From positions 1 through 64,000 of the forward strand of contig JAADVB010000002.1 of NCBI GenBank assembly GCA_023334545.1: 64,000 nucleotides of DNA, in the 5' to 3' direction. Within the stretch, counting starts at the first letter, position 1; each line of letters starts with the position of its first letter. The DNA is from Salisapilia sapeloensis (Eukaryota > Oomycota > Peronosporomycetes > Peronosporales > Salisapiliaceae). A program made the translations under genes and the position numbers. Below, one piece after another: positions 32,101 through 43,329 of this stretch. The notes beneath the pieces are model-generated. The model was not told where the DNA came from. It worked only from the letters and a program-made list of their open reading frames with translations, and made no database searches.

Positions 32101-32885
32101 ATGCCGTTGCCAGCGCCATGGAGGTCGTACAAGACGCCGGAAGGAAGGGTAGCTTCCTAGCATCTCTCCATCTTTCCACTGCTACCATATTTACCATTTC
32201 CATGGCGTAGGAGTACTATTATAATCCACAGACCAAGGTCACGACATGGGATCGACCGACGGAGAAGGGTAAGAGCAAAAGCTCTTCCAAGAGCAGCAAG
32301 AGTAAGTCGCAGGAATCTAGCAGTCGGTCGAAATCCACCCCTTCCTCTTCGCCTAGTCCTGCTCCGCAGGCCAAGCCAGAGGTTGGCGCTCTATTGTCCC
32401 AAATCCGTCAAGGCACCAAACTGAAAAAGGCAGAGACACGAGAGTCGTCGCCTCTCGCGGCCACAGGGTATTCCTACAATACTTTACATCCCATACAAAT
32501 ACTAATAACATGTAGTGGAGGTGATGACGGATCGAGTGCACCGCCAGCGTCGAACGGAGGAGGAGGAGGCATGGGAGCGATGATGGCTGCGATCAAAGGC
32601 GGTCCGAACCTCCGCAAGACAGGGGCGACGACGAGTGCTCCTGCATCAACTCCTCCTCCCGTCCCGACACCATCTAGTTCTGGCGGAGGTGGCTTTACGG
32701 AGATCATGCGCAAGAACAGGGAAGCCGCAGCTCGAAGGAGCAGTGGTCCGGTAAGCAGTGGGAGTCCCAAGCCGACATCATCTCCTCCATCCTACGAAGA
32801 GAACAGCAAGTCGCATTTGGAGCAACGGATGGACACGATCGAAGCCAAACTGGATAAAATTCTCGCCCATCTCGGTATAAACTAA
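32101..32885 (+). CDS. WW-domain and WH2-motif protein, candidate actin regulator
   Basis: Three exons: 32101-32148, 32211-32467 and 32516-32885; introns are 62 and 48 bp; 224 residues. A WW domain spans about 3-33 (LPAPWRSYKTPEGR across the first junction to YYYNPQTKVTTWDRP), with Trp7 and Trp29 correctly spaced. A Lys/Ser-rich linker follows. Then come two WH2-like actin-binding motifs: GALLSQIRQGTKLKKAE (75-91) and GAMMAAIKGGPNLRKT (122-137). A proline-rich stretch, a basic helix EIMRKNREAAARR and a C-terminal coiled coil LEQRMDTIEAKLDKIL complete the protein. WH2 motifs bind G-actin; the WW domain binds proline-rich ligands. The combination suggests an oligomeric actin-assembly factor. 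An upstream exon cannot be excluded. Confidence 0.82.
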
Positions 32886-32918
32886 GAAGCAAATGTTCCT
32901 TGTGCTCTCTTTCTTTAT

Positions 32919-35207
32919 CTACTGGAACTTCATCGCCATCTCTCCTAGCGTCATCGTCTTCTTCTTCTTGTTATTCTTCTTTCCCGTCGGTCGGTTCTGT
33001 GCAATCGACTGCACTTGATCGTCCCACGTCGCTCTCGTCACTTGCTGCACACCAAGCGCTTGTCCTGGCGTCGGTAAGCTCGGGAAGTCGCTCTTGCTCG
33101 TTCGAAAGTTGGTCGGCGCTGGCGTCGGTGCTGGCGTCGGTCGTGGCTGGATTTGCATGGATGCAAACGACTGCGTAGGAGGTGCAGCCGATGCAGAGGC
33201 GTAGGAAGTAGTCTGCGGAGCGGATGTCGGTCGTTGCCAACTATTCGAAGAGCTCCAGGAGCTTCCGGAAGCAGGTGAAGCACTCTTGTCTCGCTTCACG
33301 TTGCTCGTGTTGTTAATGATGACAGAAGCTTTGCCGTTGCCTTTACCATTGCGACCGATACCACTCTTCTGAAGCGCGTTATTCCAGGCAGAAGTGGCCG
33401 TAGCCGAGCTCTGGCGACTACCTGCACCACCAATCGGTGTCTTTGCCTCCACTGCTTTCTTCTTTTTCTTCGAAGCGACTTCACTAAATCCTTGTTTCTT
33501 CGCACTTTGCCTCGTCTGCTCTCGATGATACTTGATAAAGCTATCAACAAGTTCTTCGTCTGGGAAGAGTTTCATAAGCTTGATAAAGAGCTGGTCAAAG
33601 TCAGCGGATGTAAAGAGTTTGCGCATCTTTGTGTAGAACGTTGCTAAGTCAACTTCCCCGAATCGGAATTGACGACAATCTTCTCGAAAAGCTTCGTACT
33701 TGGCATCACTACCGAGTACTTGTCGAATACGTAAGACTAGAGCACTCTTGGATGGCGTCTCTCCACTCTCCTCTTCTTCCTCACTCTCTTCCTGTACTTC
33801 TTGCGGTGCTTTCTTCTCTTCTAACTCGGGCTTCGGAGCTGCCTTCTTCTTCCCCTTCTTCTTCTTAGCTGGTTTCACGAAACGCATGAACGGGTTATTC
33901 GCACCTAAGGCTGCAGCTGCCTCGTTATACGCCGGATATTCCCATCCGTTGGTGTCCATGTGTGCTTGCATCGCAGCCGTTGGAGGAGGCTGGAGTGCGT
34001 TGCGGAAAGCGCCGCCAGATGGAGCTGCATGACTGCCTGCAGAGAGCTCAGGGAAATCTTCCATGCGAGGTCGAGACAGAGCTTGACGTTCCCAAAGAGA
34101 TATGCTGGGGGACTGAGCATTGGCCGAGAGAGAAGGAAAGTCAGCGACATTGATCGTCCGGTCTCCACTGGACGGAGGCGCCTGGTCGAGCGTGTGGAAC
34201 TGCTCATAGTCTTCAAAGCCATCACTCTGTCGAGCTGATCCGTTGGACGTGGCATCATGATCGGCTCGGCGGATCTTAAAGTTCACATTGATCTTGCGAC
34301 TCGTCTTGATGTTCGGATGCTCCGTCGTCAAGTGTCCTTGTAGATCGATATGCGATTTGAAGACGACAAATTTCTTCGCGAGACACTCTGGCTGTTCACA
34401 TAGATAATGCTCTGCTCGGAAATGGTTTTCCAAGTCGTTATAATCCTTGTAGAATCGATTTTGAATGTTTAACGAATGGAGACAGATGTCACATTCAAAA
34501 TGATTCTTATGCAAGTGATCATATAACTCTGCACTCGAGTAGAATCGCGTGAAACAAAAGTCACAACGAGGGTGTCCGGTAAATCCTTGTTCCGGATCAC
34601 CTTTTGTATGATGTTTCTTCAATTGGTCTTTCGTGAATAACTCGAGTTCTTGTAAAAACACTTTCTTGTGCTCAAGACAGATTGCACAGAACTGGAGCTT
34701 ATGAGACTGTTGCAAGTGAGATTGCAATGCCGATAACGAATGGAAGGACTTGCCACATTCACGACACCATGGATCACGAAGCTTATTCACGCTTGGCAAA
34801 TTGTGCTTGTAGAAGAACATTTGAGACGCTTCATCTAGTTGATGAGCTGGACCGATGTTGTCTTCTCCCCAGCTCTGGAAACTATCAAACGTCTGCGAGT
34901 CGCTCTCGATGCAGATGACACGGGGGAGGTCTGTCTTGCAAATGACACAGCGAGAGTCTCCTAGGAGCTGACGCATGCGCAAGGCACACAGACTGCAGCA
35001 TCCAGTATGGCCACACTGGCCGACGGTATTATAGCGATTGATATTGTCGATCGGATGCACGCACAAGATGCATTGCTTCTGTCCGTCTTCATCGACGCCC
35101 CACGAGCCTTCCGTTGCATCTGCGCCGTCTTCCACTGGAAGTGGCGCTTTCTCAGCCTTGGGTTTATTGCCACGACGGCCACGATTGTTATTTTTCTTGT
35201 CACTCAT
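32919..35207 (-). CDS. ZNF598/Hel2-type E3 ubiquitin ligase (ribosome collision sensor)
   Basis: Single exon. I chose Met at 35207 (MSDKKNNNRGRRGNKPK, 762 residues) over an upstream in-frame Met, since the extra 35 residues look untranslated. A RING finger begins at Cys46 (CILCVHP, then CGHTGCCSLC, then CVICKTDLP). A row of C2H2-type fingers follows, as in Hel2: CRECGKSFHSLSALQSHLQQ, CAICLEH, CDFCFTRF and CDICLHS. The C-terminus carries KKKKGKKK, a helical region LRIRQVLGSDAKYEAFREDC and Ser/Gly-rich disorder. In yeast and human this ligase ubiquitinates uS10 and other 40S proteins on collided ribosomes. Confidence 0.93.
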   Translation of the reverse strand: MSDKKNNNRGRRGNKPKAEKAPLPVEDGADATEGSWGVDEDGQKQCILCVHPIDNINRYNTVGQCGHTGCCSLCALRMRQLLGDSRCVICKTDLPRVICIESDSQTFDSFQSWGEDNIGPAHQLDEASQMFFYKHNLPSVNKLRDPWCRECGKSFHSLSALQSHLQQSHKLQFCAICLEHKKVFLQELELFTKDQLKKHHTKGDPEQGFTGHPRCDFCFTRFYSSAELYDHLHKNHFECDICLHSLNIQNRFYKDYNDLENHFRAEHYLCEQPECLAKKFVVFKSHIDLQGHLTTEHPNIKTSRKINVNFKIRRADHDATSNGSARQSDGFEDYEQFHTLDQAPPSSGDRTINVADFPSLSANAQSPSISLWERQALSRPRMEDFPELSAGSHAAPSGGAFRNALQPPPTAAMQAHMDTNGWEYPAYNEAAAALGANNPFMRFVKPAKKKKGKKKAAPKPELEEKKAPQEVQEESEEEEESGETPSKSALVLRIRQVLGSDAKYEAFREDCRQFRFGEVDLATFYTKMRKLFTSADFDQLFIKLMKLFPDEELVDSFIKYHREQTRQSAKKQGFSEVASKKKKKAVEAKTPIGGAGSRQSSATATSAWNNALQKSGIGRNGKGNGKASVIINNTSNVKRDKSASPASGSSWSSSNSWQRPTSAPQTTSYASASAAPPTQSFASMQIQPRPTPAPTPAPTNFRTSKSDFPSLPTPGQALGVQQVTRATWDDQVQSIAQNRPTGKKNNKKKKTMTLGEMAMKFQ

Positions 35208-35411
35208 TTCGAAAGTGAATGTACGAGGAGGATGGAAGTAGAGAAGGTAGGAATCGAATCGATGGGCGTATCGAAAACTGATAGAATGACCATCCAACGT
35301 CTCATTGGCCATAAGTGACTAACGAGCGTGAATGATGGTCACATGATAGGGTACGAGCACAAAGAGGTCAAATAGAGGAGTCATTATGTTTGATGTACCT
35401 ACAAGATACTT

Positions 35412-37535
35412 CTACGAACGGAGCTTGAGGAACATACGCTTGAGGATACGTGCCTAGGACCATAACAAATGAGACTTTATACATGGATGGTACGGTGGTG
35501 GTACATGTACCTCGTAGCTGATGGTGTGCTGGATTTCATTCGGATCCTGCGTGACGGGCGCTGTTTCGGTCGTTGTAAAGATGTCTTTACCGTGCTGGTC
35601 AGCACTGTCGAGAAAATCGAGAATGTCGTCCATTGTACAGTCTCGAATCGTCGTCATGTGTTTCGCGAGTGTCAGTGCCAGCGCCATGAAGCATCGTTTT
35701 GCGTAGAACCAAGTATCCGGCCCAAGTTTCCGATGGTACGGTTCCATACTCTTCATGACTCGGCAAATACCAAAGTCATAGTTGTTCTATTCACATGTAA
35801 AATGAAGTAATATGTACTTAAGTTTCCAACGAAGGAACGAACCTTGGAGCAGTAGAGTGTGCCAATAACCAAGTTGATGATGCACAAGTGAAAGATGCGT
35901 TTATCCGGTTCTCGACTCGCCTCTTCTTCTTCCTCTCGTTCGATCGATCGCAAAAGCTCCTCTGCCTTTTCATTCTCGGTATTCATGACATAGCAGACAC
36001 ATAGGTTTGCCAAGATGATCGCTTGGACATCCAGCAGATTCTCCTGATGCTTCTTTACGAACGGTTCGTAGTACTGAATCGCTTGTTCATACTTGTTTCC
36101 TTGCATAAAGAACACGTGGGCGACGTTCAGTTTCCAAGCTTCATGCTCAGAGCAGAATTCAGCCGTCTGTCGAAAGATCTTCTCTACTTGATTATAGTTT
36201 CCACGTTCCCAATACACATTTGCTTGCGCCATGAGAACGGGCATGAACTCTTCAAGCGCATCGTCGTAAGCTTTGAGAGAAGATTTGATCTCATCGTTCG
36301 ACTGCGCTAATCGAGCGTCCTGGATCTTCTTCGTGAGCTTACGCAAACGCTCGACGTGTTTCGTTGCCAGTTCATCGTACTTGCGATACGCTTCTTCTGC
36401 AGATGTCTGCAGCGTTACGGTTGCGTCCACGAACTCGTAAAAGTCTTTGCTTAGTAGTTGGAACGTCAAGTGAGTGTTTTCAGCTAGTACATCAGCCATG
36501 AGATCATGGAATGTATGCTTCATGTATAATATAAGTAGATTAGGAAATGTTTCGACTGGAAATGGAGGGTTTTGTAGCAAGAAGTTGAGTTTCTTGAAAC
36601 CTCCATTCGGATCTGCTTCCATATTCATTAACGCAAAGTTGTGCAAAGAAACAGGATCCAGCTCTTCTTCCTGTCGTGGAGGCATGTCAAAGAGTGCATC
36701 TCGAGCACCTTTGTAGTTCTTCATCTCGTACTCGATAGCGGCCTTGAGATTAAATGCTTCCACGAGTGCTGTTTCTCTCAGAACTGTCGAGTTGCTGACA
36801 CTCCGAACGTCGCTATTCGTCTCGGATTTGCTTCCGACGCTAAGTTCAGGGTGATCACGAACACCACGCTCTATAATCTCTGCAATTTGACGCATGGCAT
36901 TGCCGTATTGTTTCTGACGAAAGTAGCACAAGGCAATGTTGTACGCCACATCGGGCTGATACCCGAGCACATTCATAGCATCCTGGAAAAACTTTTCGGC
37001 AGCTTCAAAGTGCCCTTCCTTGTACTCGATCGCACCTTCAAAAATGGTGGTCGCGGGATCGTCTGCTACGCATTGCTCCAAGATCGAGCGAGTGGCAGTC
37101 AAATCGCCTTGCTCGTAGTAAGCAGCTGCTCGAAGTAAGAGGACGCGTTGCGCATATTGATCATCCTCCAGTTGGCTGGCTTTACGGGATGCAGCATCAT
37201 ATTGGCCTGCCTTGTACAGCGCTTGAGCGAGGTACATGTGATACTCTTCGACATCCGGGTAGTTATGGCAAAGCTGCTCATACATGGAAACTGCATAAGC
37301 AAAGTTTTGCATATGGTAGTAGCAATAGCCTATGTGTATATGCGTGCTGTCAGTATGCATCCTAATTGGTGCGAATGGTAATTTTGCACTTACCAAGCAA
37401 AGAGAGAGCAGCTCGACTGTGAGGATGATTCTCCAATTCGATTTCAAGAACCTGGACAGCGTCTTCATACTTTTGGTCACGAATATAGCCATAAATCGTC
37501 CCTGTATAGCTACTACTCGCTTCTTGGGCCTGCAT
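35412..37535 (-). CDS. IFT70: Intraflagellar transport protein IFT70 (TTC30/DYF-1)
   Basis: Four exons on the minus strand: 37535-37394, 37329-35843, 35786-35511 and 35453-35412; introns are 56-64 bp; 648 residues, the family length. It is an all-TPR superhelix. The N-terminus has TIYGYIRDQKYEDAVQVLE, and LGYCYYHMQNFAYAVSMYEQL forms across the first intron. Then come YNIALCYFRQKQYGNAMRQI, the family segment PVSLHNFALMNMEADP and the end YCSKNNYDFGICRVMK. IFT70 is a core IFT-B subunit needed to build the axoneme. Its presence implies a flagellated stage. The chosen start MQAQEASSSYTG matches the family; an upstream Met exists in frame but the extra peptide is not IFT-like. Confidence 0.95.
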
Positions 37536-37887
37536 GATATAAATGCTAGGAAGATTGGTCTCAGGAGTCCAAGAGACGCAAGTGATCCTTGGTATATTAA
37601 GAAACCGTCCAAGATAGATTTGATAAAGATGTACGCATTTGGTACCGTCGCAACATGTACCACAAACGTGCTCTAGCAATTCTAGAATCATCGCAGCGCG
37701 AAAAGCTCATGATGAACGAGCTCTGGAGGGTGATATCGAGTACACTCCAGCCTAGTACGTCCGTTGGACTTGGTCAGCTTCCTTATACATGCATAGAGTG
37801 CTCGAGCTCTGCGAAAGAGAGATTCTAAGATATGTGCAAATTAAGAGATGGCTAAATATACGCTTAATCTACCAACAACAAAAGCTC

Positions 37888-39634
37888 ATGATGACCGAGT
37901 TACCACTTTCGACCTGCGGTTTATCTCCAAGCACGCTAGGTAGGAAGGATGGACTATTTGATATTGTTCTTCATTGACTTTTACGTATCTCTGATCAATT
38001 ATTTTATTGTAACGCTTTCTATTTGGCCATTTAGCTTCGCTAATGAAATCCGGATTTCGATACCAAGTAGACTTGGTCGGCATTTCCGCACGACAGCTAG
38101 CGAATGGTGTGTATCTTGCTCTGTATAGGCTGTAGATTAATAAAGAGTAGCAGTAGTTTAATTTAAACTTTATTTGATGTGACTGGTAGAATGCACTTTG
38201 AGTCACGAAGATGCTATCGGCGTCTTACGGCAATGCGAAATGGCACAAGATGACAAGCAGATAGAACCATCGATCGGCATAACAGCGTTAGACTTGCTAA
38301 AGGTTCGTTTGCAAAGCAGTCAGTATTTCGATGTAATATCGGAATACAAAATTAGGATAAGCGTCACGTATAATTTAAATAGAGCATTCTCACCTCGTTT
38401 TAATTGTAGGAAGCTATGCAACATGAGCCAATATCGACAAAGCTACCGACAATAGACCAAATGCTTGGTGGTGGTATCCATCGTGGTGAAATTACAGAAA
38501 TATGTACGTGGCTTGTTGGCTTCCTTGGTCCTAATTTTCATTTCTAAGTGATGGAGAAGCGTAGGTGGTAGCCCAGCGACAGGAAAATCCCAATTCAGGT
38601 GCATTCAACATTATATGAACTGATCTAATCGTCATGATAAGCTGTATCTGTGTACCTTTCCATAGCACACACCTCTGTCTGGCAGCTCAGAGTGCCATCT
38701 ATATCGGTATTTATACGCTTTGAGCTACTTTCTTTTTACAAATGATTGATCTTCTTGTATTTCCTGTTCATTAGACAGTGAAGGCGGCTTCGTCGTTGAG
38801 CGAGCAGCTGAAATGGCTTCCTCATTCGTCGAGGACTTTCCATCACTTGATGTGGAGTCATCGGTACGATACAAAAGAAGTACCTGATCTCTTTACAATC
38901 TATCGTCAACTAAGGACGTATACTGCAGACAAGAGATGAATTACTCCGTGGCATCACATACTTTCGCGTTCACGATTATCTGGAGCAGCTCGAAGTCATC
39001 CAGTCTTTACCATCACTACTCCAATCTTCCACGACTGTACATCTCTCTTTTCCAATCGTTTCGACAGTCTTTCATCTTTTCTAGACCTATCATCTCTTGG
39101 TGATCGATTCCGTGGCTTTCCACTTCCGACACGGATTCCATGACTACACTCAACGTCTCAAAGCATTGGATACGCTTGCGAATCAGCTCCAACTCCTCCT
39201 CCAAGAATTTGATATTGCCGTACATGTTCTACCTGATGCATATCACCATTCGTTTGCGATACTTAATCGATCTGCATCGAATTTATCTCTAGATCGTCGT
39301 TACCAACCACTTAACGACGCGATCATTTTCCACCAGATCGATGCAACGATCCTCCATGGAGACACCAGCATTAGGTGAAAGCTGGGCACACTCTGTAACC
39401 TCTCGTCTGATGCTCGAATGGGAAGTAAGTCGTATCTATCTCATCCTTTTGGTACATAAACCATAGCAATCTGTTCTAGCTGTCGTCTCGTACCGTACGC
39501 CTGAGCAAGTCCCCGACTCATCCTCAGCAATCCACTCCATACCGCAGTACTCTCTTCTATCCGTCTCTTTCACATCTTTATTAAATGGTCCATTCATAGT
39601 TACCAATCGAGGTATTCGAGAGATCAGTACGTAG
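37888..39634 (+). CDS. RAD51C: RAD51 paralogue RAD51C
   Basis: Twelve exons: 37888-37939, 38035-38106, 38190-38302, 38410-38503, 38565-38598, 38666-38706, 38775-38863, 38929-39036, 39085-39219, 39293-39424, 39480-39546 and 39600-39634; introns are 48-107 bp; all phases close to 323 residues. The N-terminus (LPLSTCGLSPSTL) and the ITALDLLK helix are RAD51C-like. The linker reads LPTIDQMLGGGIHRGEITEI, the Walker A CGSPATGKSQ (112-119), and YIDSEGGFVVERA spans an intron. The Walker B is LLVIDSVAFHFRHGF (Asp209). IVVTNHLTTR, ALGESWAHSVTSRLML and ITNRGIREIST follow. RAD51C acts in homologous recombination with other paralogues. Start 37888 or 37891. Confidence 0.93.
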
Positions 39635-39798
39635 GCTTGAACGAATCAACGTAATCCTCTAGACATTTAAGACTTGATTGAAAGAAAACGACACATGAAA
39701 AGATTCGTTATTTGTACCAAGGAGCCTGCCACTGGGTCATCCCATGGCGTTTAACATCGGATCGTATGGACACGTTCCGATTTGCCTACATCCAAGAG

Positions 39799-41814
39799 CT
39801 ATTCCTTCCTTTCAGCTTGGTCTTCTAGTCGACTTTTGGCATGTGCCACTTGCTCTTTACTCATAGCATTCACAAACTTATTTGCGACCTTGGCGAGTCG
39901 GATCATGGCAGTGTACTGCGTCTGATCGACGTCATGAGACTTGCTGTCGAGGCAACAGATAGAGCCGATGGTATGTCCGTCCGGTGTCATGAGTGGGATA
40001 CCAAAGTAGAATTTGATGTTGAAACTGATCAATGCGCCCAAATTATGGAAACGCATGTCGGATTCTGGATGAGGCACGAGCAACGGCTTCGAGTCCATGA
40101 TCGTATGGGAGCAGAAAGCGTCACATCGGGGAATGGTTATCTTTTGCATGTCCGGTGAGCTCGATGCGATCGTGACTTGTTCATCTTCATCGATGATCGT
40201 TACGAAGCTTATCATACAATTGAGTTGCTGTGCCGCAATTGAACAGAGGATATCGAGTTCATAGCAGTCCATCAGTTCTTTGTAACCTCCACTCTTGACA
40301 GCCTTTGCACGTTCATCCTCTGTTTTCGGTAGTGGGAAGTCTGGGACTTTGTTCGCTGGATCATCTGCCAAAGTGATCGGATAGTCTCGTGCCTTGGCAT
40401 TCGCTAGTACACAGTTTTCCAACGGAATCGTTTTGTCCATTTGCACATTTTTCAACATCGATAGGCATTCCTCCTCTTCCTTGTCAGCGTTCAACACAAC
40501 AGGAGATACGGAGGGAGAATTCGAGTCGGCATTATCTGCCGCAATCATCTCCTTGACAACAGATATCACGGACTTTTTACGATCAGAGCTTGCGCTGGAG
40601 ATAGCATCATATAGCATGTCGGTCATGGCTTTTGCAGACGACTGACGATCCGGTCGGTCAGGTTTGATGGACACGTCGCCAATGGCATTCGGATCGACGT
40701 TTGAATATTCACATGCTTGGACACACTCGCCACATCGACGACAGACTCGACACGTTGATACACGTCCGTTTCCACTCTCAATCTGTTCTACTTGGATGCA
40801 CCCATCACAGACGTAGTAGCCACATAGGTAGCATCGAATTTTCTTTACAAGCAGCGTCAAGGGCTTCGTGCAGGCGATGCAGTGGCTATTTTTGGCTTCA
40901 AAGGCAGATCGGTTGGCTGGCACTTGATTGCCAAAGCGTCTTCGATGGACGATGTCTTGTAGCTTGCTCACGCCTTTTCCTAGACGCTGCATCCGAGCTT
41001 TAATGGCTCTAGTTGATGCGTTTCCATCCGCACTCGCGTTATCACCAGTGTAGTGGGCGTGGAAGAGGATGCGCACTTGCTTTGTGTCTGGCACCGGCTC
41101 GACGGAGTATGCTGCCGTGATATCGTGCATCTGATTGACTCTTCTCTGTGTCACTTTGCCGACCGTAAGGTCGCTTTCGTTCATAGAGCCCATGATGACG
41201 GAGAAACCATTGTCTTCGGTATGCGGTTTATAGTTTTCAAAGAAGCACCATTGCTCGTTGTGTCCAAAGGGACTTGAGCGCACGAATGTGGCTGTTTTCA
41301 CCAGCAATCGTTCGGCTCGATCTGATTCGTAGACAGAGGACTCAGCATCGGAGACAGACTTGGTGCTTGCACTGTATGCGGTTCGAACGATGGACCCATA
41401 GATAAATTGTTTCTTATAGATCCCTTTCATCGCTGCGTTATAGTCACTTTCGTATGCAGACCCGAGGATATTTTGTAGCTCGTTGGGACTGCACCGCATC
41501 TCACCAGCAGTCAGGACCTCGTACCCCGGTCCTGCGGTCGAAGCGTCAACTGCTCGAGAGAAGACGGTAAATCGCTTTCGAGTGGACATCCATTTCCAAT
41601 TACAAGCTGATAGGTTGGTCAAGTGCTGAAAGTCGATCGTTGAGGATACCTCAAGTGCTCGCGTGCGTAGTGCTTCATCGGAAAGTCGTAAGGACGAGCT
41701 GTATTTGGTCGGGGCTTCTTCCGACCATGCTGACCGACTGTCATGTCGTGAGAGGGTAGTTGTCGCCGAGCTCGGGTGGCGCGACGTGCGAGCCTTCGAT
41801 GATAAGAGCGACAT
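39799..41814 (-). CDS. FYVE-type zinc finger plus GAF domain protein
   Basis: Single exon. I chose Met at 41814 (MSLLSSKARTSRHPS, 671 residues); an upstream in-frame Met at 41901 adds 29 atypical residues. Residues about 65-270 look like the START-like lipid-binding region of oomycete FYVE proteins. A FYVE-like finger follows (CIACTKPLTLLVKKIRCYLC, YVCDGCIQ, CRVCRRCGECV, about 290-350). It lacks the full RKHHCR motif, so PI3P binding is uncertain. A C-terminal GAF domain (about 490-650) carries ISFVTIIDEDEQ, CSHTIMDSKPLLVPHPESD and FYFGIPLMTPDGHTIGSICCLD. GAF domains bind small ligands or form dimers. It is convergent with RAD51C. Confidence 0.85.
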   Translation of the reverse strand: MSLLSSKARTSRHPSSATTTLSRHDSRSAWSEEAPTKYSSSLRLSDEALRTRALEVSSTIDFQHLTNLSACNWKWMSTRKRFTVFSRAVDASTAGPGYEVLTAGEMRCSPNELQNILGSAYESDYNAAMKGIYKKQFIYGSIVRTAYSASTKSVSDAESSVYESDRAERLLVKTATFVRSSPFGHNEQWCFFENYKPHTEDNGFSVIMGSMNESDLTVGKVTQRRVNQMHDITAAYSVEPVPDTKQVRILFHAHYTGDNASADGNASTRAIKARMQRLGKGVSKLQDIVHRRRFGNQVPANRSAFEAKNSHCIACTKPLTLLVKKIRCYLCGYYVCDGCIQVEQIESGNGRVSTCRVCRRCGECVQACEYSNVDPNAIGDVSIKPDRPDRQSSAKAMTDMLYDAISSASSDRKKSVISVVKEMIAADNADSNSPSVSPVVLNADKEEEECLSMLKNVQMDKTIPLENCVLANAKARDYPITLADDPANKVPDFPLPKTEDERAKAVKSGGYKELMDCYELDILCSIAAQQLNCMISFVTIIDEDEQVTIASSSPDMQKITIPRCDAFCSHTIMDSKPLLVPHPESDMRFHNLGALISFNIKFYFGIPLMTPDGHTIGSICCLDSKSHDVDQTQYTAMIRLAKVANKFVNAMSKEQVAHAKSRLEDQAERKE

Positions 41815-43329
41815 GGAGTCTATCAACGAAATGGAAAACTGATCACAAATCGCTCGAGTTGGAAGGAGATGTCCAGTGCGACAGAAGGGCACATGCGTCA
41901 CTAATAATGTGCTTTCTTCCGATTAGTATGCAACGCCCCTATCCGCACGTGTTGACAATCGTGTCGAGTGGCTCCAGTCGATACTTTTACGCAGACTAGT
42001 GGACAGGCGTAGTCATTAGACGAACGTGAGCCTAGTCACAAATCCTCAGTAGTCATGAGGCGAGCAGTGGTACAAAGTTCAAGCCATCGTAGCTAGAAGC
42101 TGATCTATGATCAGGTTTACCGTGACTCCATAGTATTATCAGTCTCACTTCGATCTTTCGAACAATCGGTTTAAAATACGAAGACAACGACGGAGCAACG
42201 GCCCTTCCATGCCGTAGGTAGACTGTATTGCTTACTAGCTAAATTTCTTCCGTCGATGAAGAAGGGCAACAATGGTGGAAGATGAAGATTTGTTTAACAA
42301 AGAGAAGAATGCGCGCATTTTATTTGGGTGGTTGCGACCGCATGAGAGGACTGTCGGAACGCCAATCCTTCCATTTTCGTCTTTTGCATGTTGACAAGCT
42401 CACAGAAGGCACCGAACATGTACTGTCGGTAATGCTGACCTCAAGCTGGGTACCGACCTTATTCGGTATTGCTGACTTCAGAGCCTTGCGCAACCTCGAC
42501 GATTCCATGAAGACCGCGAGAGAGCAGCGTAACGAGCTTCGTTTCTACCATTACGATACCACACAGCATGAAACTAGAAAAACGTAGGCGTTGGGAAGGT
42601 CCAACCAGGCGCTGGGGCATTCTAGCGAAACATACATTCAAGTGTATCCTAGAATACAGCACCACCGGTAGCGCGGAACGTGGTGCACATTCAGCATAAA
42701 GCACGGTTGCGCTGGACTTCCACTCGAGCCATTTCATGCGAACCATCTGTAATCGTCACTACCACCCGACAATGCACCTTGATGAGCTTTTACTGCTCAT
42801 AAAGGTTGTCTTTCGTCCTTCCAGCCTGTTTCCATGTACGCTTTGCACTTCAATTCTTTTCGGACAACCCTGTATGCTGCGATTTGACTCACTTCTACTG
42901 TTCTCCCCTAAAAAATCTTGTATGTTTGTCATGGTTACCAGCAAGTATCTTTGCAAACAAACAAACAACGAAGGGCGATCATAAATAAACATTATTGCAA
43001 TAAAAAAAGCTGCCCCAATACTTTCTCATCCACCACAGGATAAGAAGCGTCAGAATATATAAAAATACTTAACAAACCATAGTGTTCTTTTCAAAGGGAT
43101 TGCTTAGGACAAAGCAAAGGACATGATGTGTTACCATTCCAAAAAGTGTTATGCATCATGTTATTCGATATACAGCAAATGCTGATAACCTTATTGTCTT
43201 ATATAGAGAATGTCTAAACGCTTTTACTCTATTCCTGGACATAAATTGCTGGCAATGGTATGCATGAGCTCTATGTTTATTCCAGAAATGGTACTTAAGA
43301 CACAGAGAGCGTTGTGCATCGTCCCTTTC

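Noticed and set aside
41815-41901. Longer N-terminus for the FYVE-GAF protein (29 more residues)
   Set aside because: The added peptide has no family likeness; the internal Met beginning MSLLSSKARTSRH fits the Ser/Arg-rich start of such proteins better.
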